64,000 nucleotides of DNA from Maribacter litoralis (GTDB lineage: Bacteria; Bacteroidota; Bacteroidia; Flavobacteriales; Flavobacteriaceae): NCBI RefSeq assembly GCF_003075045.1, contig NZ_QCZD01000005.1, forward strand, positions 124,001 to 188,000, given 5' to 3'. Positions within the stretch are counted from its first letter, which is position 1. Each line of letters starts with the position of its first letter. Positions 58,435-64,000 of the stretch are shown in pieces. The position numbers were made by a program, and so were the translations under genes. The notes under the pieces are model-generated. The model was not told where the DNA came from, made no database searches, and worked only from the letters and a program-made list of their open reading frames with translations.

Positions 58435-59514
58435 TCAATCGATATTGATATAAGCTTGTTGTAAGGTCCACTGATTAATGGTTTTTGCCACATATTCCAT
58501 ATCCTTATCGTTATAACGAAAATCTAAATGAATGTTTAAAAGAAATTTATATTCTTGTGCGATTCTATTTTGTGGCCATAATTCGGCCGGATAAATCATA
58601 TTTGTAATTAAAAATTGTTTAAAATTTGTAAGTAATTCCCAATCTTTAAAGGCTATTAGAAGACCAAAAGGCGTTTTTTCATTGCTAGTAATTACTTTAA
58701 ACGTTTTCGATGGCTCTAAAGTTTTAAGTATATCGGTTAAATTAATTCTTTTAAACGAATTAAAATCTTTAAAGAGTTCTTCACGAATTACATTTTTATG
58801 TTGCGGTAATAGTGGTACTATTTCTAGTGTATTTCGCAGTAGGGTTTCACCTTGGCTATAACTTAATAAAAAAGCAATTTTTTCCTCTTCATTAGTGCAG
58901 TTAGCTTTAACATTCATTGCATTTGTAATCAGATCCCACGATTTAAGCATTGGGTTTGTTTCTGAATCTATGCGCTTTTTCTTTATCGGTTTTAGTGGAA
59001 TGTCGCAATTACCTTTTAAAGGCTTCCAAGCAATACCTCCAAGCGGTACCGGTATGGTTTTTCTTAATGATGCAATACAAAAATCAGCAGGGCTTTCAAT
59101 ACAACCTTTTGTAAGCCAGCCATGAGAATGATCTTCAATTACAATTGGGCGTTCTCCTTTAGGAATATTGGTTTCTTTTATTCCCCAATAATTATTGGCA
59201 ATAACAAGGTCTTTGGTAGAGAATAATGACCAATCTATTTGGTCTTTGAAATCAAAAGGGTCATTGTCATAATACTTAATAGCATCAAATTCTTGTTCTA
59301 ACCAATTTTTTACATATGGGCAGTAATAATTTGGCAACCAAATTTGATTTATACTTTTATGTTCAAATATGCTATAAATAACATGTTTAATAGCGTAACG
59401 TCCAGCATAAAAAAGTTCATAATCCCCTATAAAATTTGGGTTTAAAATATTTTTTATATGGCTAGTATCCTCTTGGTGAAATATAGAACCATAACCTATG
59501 ACATTTTTTTGCAT
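58435..59514 (-). CDS. Fold-type-I PLP-enzyme-like protein (DegT/DnrJ-like, divergent)
   Basis: 359 aa. The overall layout resembles DegT/DnrJ/EryC1 sugar aminotransferases: AGRYAIKHVIYSIFEH (about residue 37), IWLPNYYCPYVKNWL (about 58), VIEDHSHGW with the PLP-binding aspartate (about 126) and CIASLRKTIPVPLGGIAW with the likely Schiff-base lysine (about 145). The similarity is recognisable but not close, so substrate and even catalytic activity are uncertain. Its position between two sugar-related genes points to synthesis of an amino sugar or amino-acid-modified sugar. Confidence 0.7.
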   Translation of the reverse strand: MQKNVIGYGSIFHQEDTSHIKNILNPNFIGDYELFYAGRYAIKHVIYSIFEHKSINQIWLPNYYCPYVKNWLEQEFDAIKYYDNDPFDFKDQIDWSLFSTKDLVIANNYWGIKETNIPKGERPIVIEDHSHGWLTKGCIESPADFCIASLRKTIPVPLGGIAWKPLKGNCDIPLKPIKKKRIDSETNPMLKSWDLITNAMNVKANCTNEEEKIAFLLSYSQGETLLRNTLEIVPLLPQHKNVIREELFKDFNSFKRINLTDILKTLEPSKTFKVITSNEKTPFGLLIAFKDWELLTNFKQFLITNMIYPAELWPQNRIAQEYKFLLNIHLDFRYNDKDMEYVAKTINQWTLQQAYINID

Positions 59515-59625
59515 AGTATAAAGAAAGCAAATTCTTATTAAAGATCAACTAGTATTCGAAGAAGCTCATATTTTATAGTCAAATGACATTTGTAATTAAG
59601 AGTAACAAGTTAGAAGATTAATTTA

Positions 59626-60813
59626 TCAACACACCTCTATTTCTATAACTTTATACTCTTCTAAAATTGCTGCCCAAACTTCGCTTTTCTCATATCTTGT
59701 AGTAATCATTGGACGAGCATATTTTTCTAGTTTTTCTTTTAAAGAATTATCGGTGTTTAGCGTGTTCATAGCTAGATAAAGGGCTTCTTCATCTTTCGAA
59801 GGTATTATAAGTCCATTTTCTCTATCTAGCACAATTTCATTACTGCCATTTATATCGGTCACTATAGCTGGTAATCCCATAGCACCAGCTTCTAGTACTA
59901 CATTTGGGAAACCCTCTCGATAACTTGGAAAAACAAAAATATCCGACATTGCTAAATAGGGCCTTACATCATCTTGATGACCTACATAAAGTATAGCGGC
60001 ATTGGCTTTTATTTTTGCCCAAGTTTCATCGGGCAATAAGTCTGTTTCACCTATATAAGAACCAACCATTACTAATTTAACATGCTCATCTGTTGCTGAA
60101 AGTTTGTTAAAGGCATTCACCAATTCATTAACACCTTTATCATTTACCAATCGGCCTATAAATAAAAATACTAGGTCGTTTTCAGAGACACCGATTGAGT
60201 TACGTAACTTATTATTTTCTTCTTTCGAAAAAAGTGCTGGGTTATATTTATATAAATCAATACCATTAACATTACCATTTGCGATTACTTTTAACGGTTT
60301 TGAAGTTACCTTATAATTTATAAGATCATTTTTTACTCCATTACCTTCAGGGTATACATGGGTAGCAAACCTGCAAATCAGTTTATCAAAAAAAAGTAAA
60401 ACTCTTTTCATTGTGCCCGTTTGGGTTGGAAAAATTAAACCGGTAAATGTATGAACCCTTGCAGGTACTCGAGCAAAATAGCCTGCGATCATAGTTAGTA
60501 AACCAGCCTTGGGGGTAATACTATGTACCATAAAAGGTTTTTCTTTTCTGAATACAATATATAGTCGATACAACGATACTAAGTCATTTACGAGACTTAT
60601 TTTACGCTCTATATTTATCTCTTTACCACGAATACCTTCTCTACGTTTCAGTTTCTCCAAATATTCTTGACCTGGATCAGAACCGATTGCTAAAATATCA
60701 TAGTATTGGTTTAAAAAGCGTAATTGATCTTCAAGTAATACATATAACGACCCAGATAAGGCTGCTGTACGAATTATTTTTTTTCTTTTATGTAAGTGCT
60801 TTTGATCTTTCAT
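59626..60813 (-). CDS. GT4 family glycosyltransferase
   Basis: 395 aa. The sequence has SLYVLLEDQLRFLNQYYDIL at the start, HSITPKAGLLTMIAGYFARV near residue 98, and the catalytic donor block VFPSYREGFPNVVLEAGAMG near residue 297. This layout is the same as the WfgS/CapM-like transferases, often N-acetylgalactosamine or fucose transferases that follow a PglC-type starter, but donor specificity is not decided. It is 111 bp upstream of the PLP-like gene. Confidence 0.9.
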   Translation of the reverse strand: MKDQKHLHKRKKIIRTAALSGSLYVLLEDQLRFLNQYYDILAIGSDPGQEYLEKLKRREGIRGKEINIERKISLVNDLVSLYRLYIVFRKEKPFMVHSITPKAGLLTMIAGYFARVPARVHTFTGLIFPTQTGTMKRVLLFFDKLICRFATHVYPEGNGVKNDLINYKVTSKPLKVIANGNVNGIDLYKYNPALFSKEENNKLRNSIGVSENDLVFLFIGRLVNDKGVNELVNAFNKLSATDEHVKLVMVGSYIGETDLLPDETWAKIKANAAILYVGHQDDVRPYLAMSDIFVFPSYREGFPNVVLEAGAMGLPAIVTDINGSNEIVLDRENGLIIPSKDEEALYLAMNTLNTDNSLKEKLEKYARPMITTRYEKSEVWAAILEEYKVIEIEVC

Positions 60814-60908
60814 AGCATCTTTATGATAGAATATGGGGGTTATATTTGAATATTATTTACAGCGCCATTCCATAAATTGAAATACAAATTATTATTGTTG
60901 TTCACTAA

Positions 60909-62612
60909 CTATTTTTGGTTTGTTTTTAACATGTTGATCATTCTAAAACTAATATATACTCTTAATGCTAATTGGTTATAATCTACTAAGTTTACAGATG
61001 AAACATTATCTTTTATTTTGTTTTTAATGGAAGTTGGTAATATCGATTTTAGAAATGATTTAATATTAAGGGAACTATTTTTTGTTTTATCTTGACTTGT
61101 AGTTTTTAAGTTATTTAAAATCTCATTTAAAAAATCTGCTGGGAATATACCTGTGTCTATGTTTTTCTTTATTTCCTTTTTAAATAATTCTACCATGTCT
61201 TTTTGTTTAAGAATATCATAGATCCATGCGTTAGCACCACGAGTTGCATAAGGAATAGAGGGGCTTATACTGGTCACTATTCTTTTGAACAGAGATTTTT
61301 CAGTACGTAAAGAATCTGGATGTTTACGAACTTCTTCTAATATATTTCGCAATAACAAAGGGCTTATTTGTTCAATATACGATAGTTTTAAATCGGATAG
61401 AGCAGATACAATGGTGGGTAAACGATATTCATGGTATAATCTATCTCGCCATTGATCTATGGATTCATTTTTGCTTTTTTTCAAATAGTCAGGAAGGTTT
61501 TGTTCGAATAATCCTGAACTTTTCCATTTACTTAAATTAGAATAATCGGAGCACATACCTAAACCAACAGATAATCTAGCAGTTAATTCAGAGGAAACCT
61601 CATTCCAACCAAAACCTTCATCTCCACGTATTATTCCTTGTACATTATCATTATGTAATACTGACCAAATATGAAATCCATCTAAATAACCAGCAATATG
61701 ATCTATACGTCCTTCCCCATTTTTAATAAACCTTTCTAGAATCTTCTCGATAGGTTCATTAGATAAGTTTGTGGAGTAAAAATTGTGGGGTACGTTAAAA
61801 TTTTCCGCTAATTGTTTTGCTATGTAAGCATCGTTTTGAGGATCGTTTAATGATTTTTCTAGACCCCAAGTGATGGTTTTGATATTCTTGTTTTTTAGTT
61901 TTAAAAAGCAAAGAATACCCCTCGAATCATAACCGCCGGATAAAGGCAGAGCCCAATCATCATAATTTAGTTCTAATGAATCTAAACTTGTAGAAATGGT
62001 TTCTTTTAGTTTTTCTTCAAATTCGTTTTCTTTTTTATCCTCTTTTTTAAAAACAATTTTGTTTTCTGTAAGCTCACTTTTCCATGTATCTTTATTTAAT
62101 AATAACGAATTGTTTGGTAGTAAACGTTGTATTCTCTTGTCCCAAGATAATCCTGGACCTAAACTTCCTGTTGATAATATCCAGGGAAGAACTTCCTTAT
62201 TTAGTTCGAAATTGTTTAAGTATGAAATGATAGCAATTTGTGAGGTTGATGCTATTAAAACGAAATCATCCTTGTAATACCATATGGTTCTGGATCCTGC
62301 CGGGTCGGAAATTATTTCGGAATACTCCTTATTATCCCGAAAAAGGGCATAACAACCATCAGGGTATTCCGATTTAGGTAGATGCCAATCAACATCTTTA
62401 CATGTCGTTACCCCTAATAGTAAACAGTTGTTTTGTCTTAAAATTGATTTCTTTGGATTCATAACTCCGAAAGCAACTTTATTGTCAACATTTACCATGT
62501 TCGGGTTAGGTACAATATTATCGGGAGCAATTGAATCACATATATTGTTAATGATATTTTTTGTATCAAACGGAAGTTTTTCCCTTGAACATATCCATAT
62601 TGCTTTTGACAT
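60909..62612 (-). CDS. Asparagine-synthase-like protein lacking the glutaminase cysteine
   Basis: 567 aa. The C-terminal part (about 200-480) is the asparagine synthase PP-loop ATPase domain with WALPLSGGYDSRG near residue 221 and IIRGDEGFGWNE near 329. The N-terminal part is an Ntn-hydrolase-like fold (YPDGCYALFRDNKEYSEIIS, SDPAGSRTIWYY) but the protein starts MSKAIWICSREK, so the catalytic Cys2 of true glutamine-dependent AsnB is missing. It therefore probably uses another amine donor or forms an amide on a different substrate, as AsnB-like proteins in polysaccharide and lasso-peptide loci do. No lasso precursor or B-protein is nearby. Confidence 0.8.
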   Translation of the reverse strand: MSKAIWICSREKLPFDTKNIINNICDSIAPDNIVPNPNMVNVDNKVAFGVMNPKKSILRQNNCLLLGVTTCKDVDWHLPKSEYPDGCYALFRDNKEYSEIISDPAGSRTIWYYKDDFVLIASTSQIAIISYLNNFELNKEVLPWILSTGSLGPGLSWDKRIQRLLPNNSLLLNKDTWKSELTENKIVFKKEDKKENEFEEKLKETISTSLDSLELNYDDWALPLSGGYDSRGILCFLKLKNKNIKTITWGLEKSLNDPQNDAYIAKQLAENFNVPHNFYSTNLSNEPIEKILERFIKNGEGRIDHIAGYLDGFHIWSVLHNDNVQGIIRGDEGFGWNEVSSELTARLSVGLGMCSDYSNLSKWKSSGLFEQNLPDYLKKSKNESIDQWRDRLYHEYRLPTIVSALSDLKLSYIEQISPLLLRNILEEVRKHPDSLRTEKSLFKRIVTSISPSIPYATRGANAWIYDILKQKDMVELFKKEIKKNIDTGIFPADFLNEILNNLKTTSQDKTKNSSLNIKSFLKSILPTSIKNKIKDNVSSVNLVDYNQLALRVYISFRMINMLKTNQK

Positions 62613-62676
62613 AGTAATAATTTAAATAGGTTAGATTATTTAAAAATTTTATTCCCTCAATTTTAGGGGCGCATTT

Positions 62677-63840
62677 TCATTTTTTATTAAAAATATAATT
62701 CACGTAAGATTCTAATATAGGTTCTCTTTTAAAATCTTGTATGCGCTCTTTGACCTTGGTTCTACAATTTTTTAAAAATTCAGGATGTGCTATACAATAA
62801 GCGAGTCCTTTTTGTAAAAGTTCGCGATTACCAACGGGCGTAAGAATACCATAATCTGTAATCATAATATCTTCTGTAGTAACTTGTTCTTGTGGTAACT
62901 TCATAATTTCATCGGGTCCAGATTTACAGTTGGTCGTCAAAAGGGGTAGCCCACAGGCCATGGCCTCTAATAATACATTGGGAAAACCTTCGTGGTTCGA
63001 CCCAAAGATAAAGAGATCTGCTTTTTTCAAAAAACGAAAAGGGTTATTGTCAAACCCCAGAAAGTGTACTCTTTCATTAAGTTCTTTAGTTTCAACAAGT
63101 ACTTTTAAATGTTGTTTTAAAGCGCCGTCTCCAAGAATAAATAAATGAACCTTAGGGACATCTACAATGGTCCTAATAAGTAACTCATGATTCTTGCCAG
63201 CATCCATTCTGCCTACCGTTATAATATTGAAGTTATTTTTTTTAAAGATAGCGCCATCGGGTACAACATCATTTATGTTCTCAATATTTATGGGGTTATG
63301 AACAACTTCTATTTTTGAAGTAATTATTCCATAATTTTCAACAAGATCATTAGCATTTCCATGAGAATTACAAATAATTTGGTCTGCTTTTGGGTAGAGA
63401 CGTTTGATTAAAAAATTATTGATCTTTGATTGTATATTATTATAGCCATACTGCATACTGGGGTAAGAGCGTTCACTAATACTAATTTTAAATGTTTTCT
63501 TGGTAAAGTATTGCGAGAGTATATTTATATAACTAGGGCGGGTTAATAAGGCAAAGGAATGTGAGATTTTTAATTGCTTTATTAAGCGGGCATATTTATA
63601 GGCCAACCAAGGCAGTTTTATAAGCTTAAAAAGCCCATGTTCATCTCCTAGGGATTTTTCAATAAAGTGAATAGGAATATCTTTAGGTATATCATAACTA
63701 ATCGTAGTGTTCATCAATACCAAATATACTTCAATACCCTTGTTTTTAAGGTAGGGTAGTAGGTAAGAAACCACACGTTCTGCTCCGCCTCCAGCAAGAG
63801 AGTAAATGAGTATAGCTATTTTTGGAGGAGTATTAGACAC
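62677..63840 (-). CDS. GT4 family glycosyltransferase
   Basis: 387 aa starting with GTG at 63840. The N-terminus is IAILIYSLAGGGAERVVSYL (residues 8-27), typical of GT4 enzymes in capsule loci. The donor-site block is FGSNHEGFPNVLLEAMACG near residue 279, with the EX7E pair. Its start overlaps the stop of the upstream gene by 8 bp (GTGTCTAA), so the two are translated together. Donor sugar unknown. Confidence 0.92.
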   Translation of the reverse strand: MSNTPPKIAILIYSLAGGGAERVVSYLLPYLKNKGIEVYLVLMNTTISYDIPKDIPIHFIEKSLGDEHGLFKLIKLPWLAYKYARLIKQLKISHSFALLTRPSYINILSQYFTKKTFKISISERSYPSMQYGYNNIQSKINNFLIKRLYPKADQIICNSHGNANDLVENYGIITSKIEVVHNPINIENINDVVPDGAIFKKNNFNIITVGRMDAGKNHELLIRTIVDVPKVHLFILGDGALKQHLKVLVETKELNERVHFLGFDNNPFRFLKKADLFIFGSNHEGFPNVLLEAMACGLPLLTTNCKSGPDEIMKLPQEQVTTEDIMITDYGILTPVGNRELLQKGLAYCIAHPEFLKNCRTKVKERIQDFKREPILESYVNYIFNKK

Positions 63841-64000
63841 AATTATTTTTTTTAATTAAACTTTGAAGAAAACTTTGATACTGTTTTAAAATAATCGCTT
63901 TGTCAAACTTCTTGTAAACGGCTTCTGAAACAGATTTAGGTTCAAAATTGGGAAGCTTGTTCAAAGTGGCCAAAAAGTCTTCTTCGTCATTTACCAAATA
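63833..64000 (-). CDS. C-terminal end of a probable glycosyltransferase (cut by window edge)
   Basis: I translated this from the window edge: 55 codons and a TAA at 63833-63835. The peptide runs YLVNDEEDFLATLNKLPNF and continues to FLQSLIKKNNCV. Its pattern (a short LVNDEEDF strand, then a helix ending in YQSFLQSL) is that of the last helices of a GT4 enzyme. The stop lies inside the next gene's start (8-bp overlap), so it is the same operon. Family assignment is by context and weak; the coding call is firm. Confidence 0.6.
   Translation of the reverse strand, partial: YLVNDEEDFLATLNKLPNFEPKSVSEAVYKKFDKAIILKQYQSFLQSLIKKNNCV

Noticed and set aside
60909..62612. Lasso-peptide cluster
   Set aside because: The asparagine-synthase-like protein resembles a lasso cyclase, but no B1/B2 proteins, leader peptidase or short precursor ORF is present; the neighbours are glycosyltransferases.

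Overview
The window looks like a chromosome segment of a marine-type Flavobacteriaceae (phylum Bacteroidota, in the range of Zobellia, Maribacter or Arenibacter). The evidence is the low GC content, the lack of strong Shine-Dalgarno sequences, a promoter of the TTTG / TAnnTTTG type, type IX secretion (T9SS) C-terminal sorting domains, BshA of bacillithiol synthesis, a Bacteroidota-style LptD and TamB, and several near-identical PKD modules. The genus is my inference.

Bases 1-25252 are housekeeping and cell-envelope genes: an AI-2E-type transporter (cut by the window edge), a DUF4159 protein, a DUF1223 thioredoxin-like protein, rsmE, tsaD, tamB, pfkA-gapA-BadF-type kinase, ridA, lptD, an N-acetylmuramoyl-L-alanine amidase, an MlaD/MCE protein, a two-gene iron-sulfur oxidoreductase, a GH3/beta-lactamase fusion, bshA, a PrcB-like lipoprotein and an OmpA protein.

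Bases 25343-37320 are an accessory block of secreted multidomain proteins. Two PQQ-type glucose/sorbosone dehydrogenase-like proteins with T9SS tails lie on either side of an FAD/NAD(P)-binding protein. One is 1157 aa with a second seven-repeat propeller. The other is 1907 aa with a di-haem segment, three ricin-like modules and four PKD modules, three of them almost identical 261-bp DNA repeats. Between them lies a serine-type class II tRNA-like gene with a normal body but an abnormal anticodon arm, followed by an intrinsic terminator.

Bases 37906-54779 hold the most unusual system: a three-gene natural-product operon on the minus strand. An A-PCP-KS-AT-ACP-aminotransferase megasynthase (2219 aa) is followed by a C-A-PCP-C-A-PCP-TE NRPS (2427 aa) and a phosphopantetheinyl transferase. 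Read by eye, the adenylation codes suggest proline for the loading module, asparagine for the second and no clear assignment for the third. Proline extension by malonate, then beta-transamination, would give a 3-amino-3-(pyrrolidin-2-yl)propanoyl unit (a vicinal diamine) joined to Asn and one more residue. No transporter, regulator or MbtH protein is visible beside the operon. A GT32 glycosyltransferase and a methyltransferase flank it.

Bases 55412-64000 are a surface-polysaccharide locus. It has a FemAB/GNAT-like protein on the plus strand, and on the minus strand three complete GT4 glycosyltransferases plus the tail of a probable fourth, an initiating sugar transferase, a fold-type-I PLP-enzyme-like protein and an asparagine-synthase-like protein without the N-terminal glutaminase cysteine. 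The locus continues beyond the right edge.
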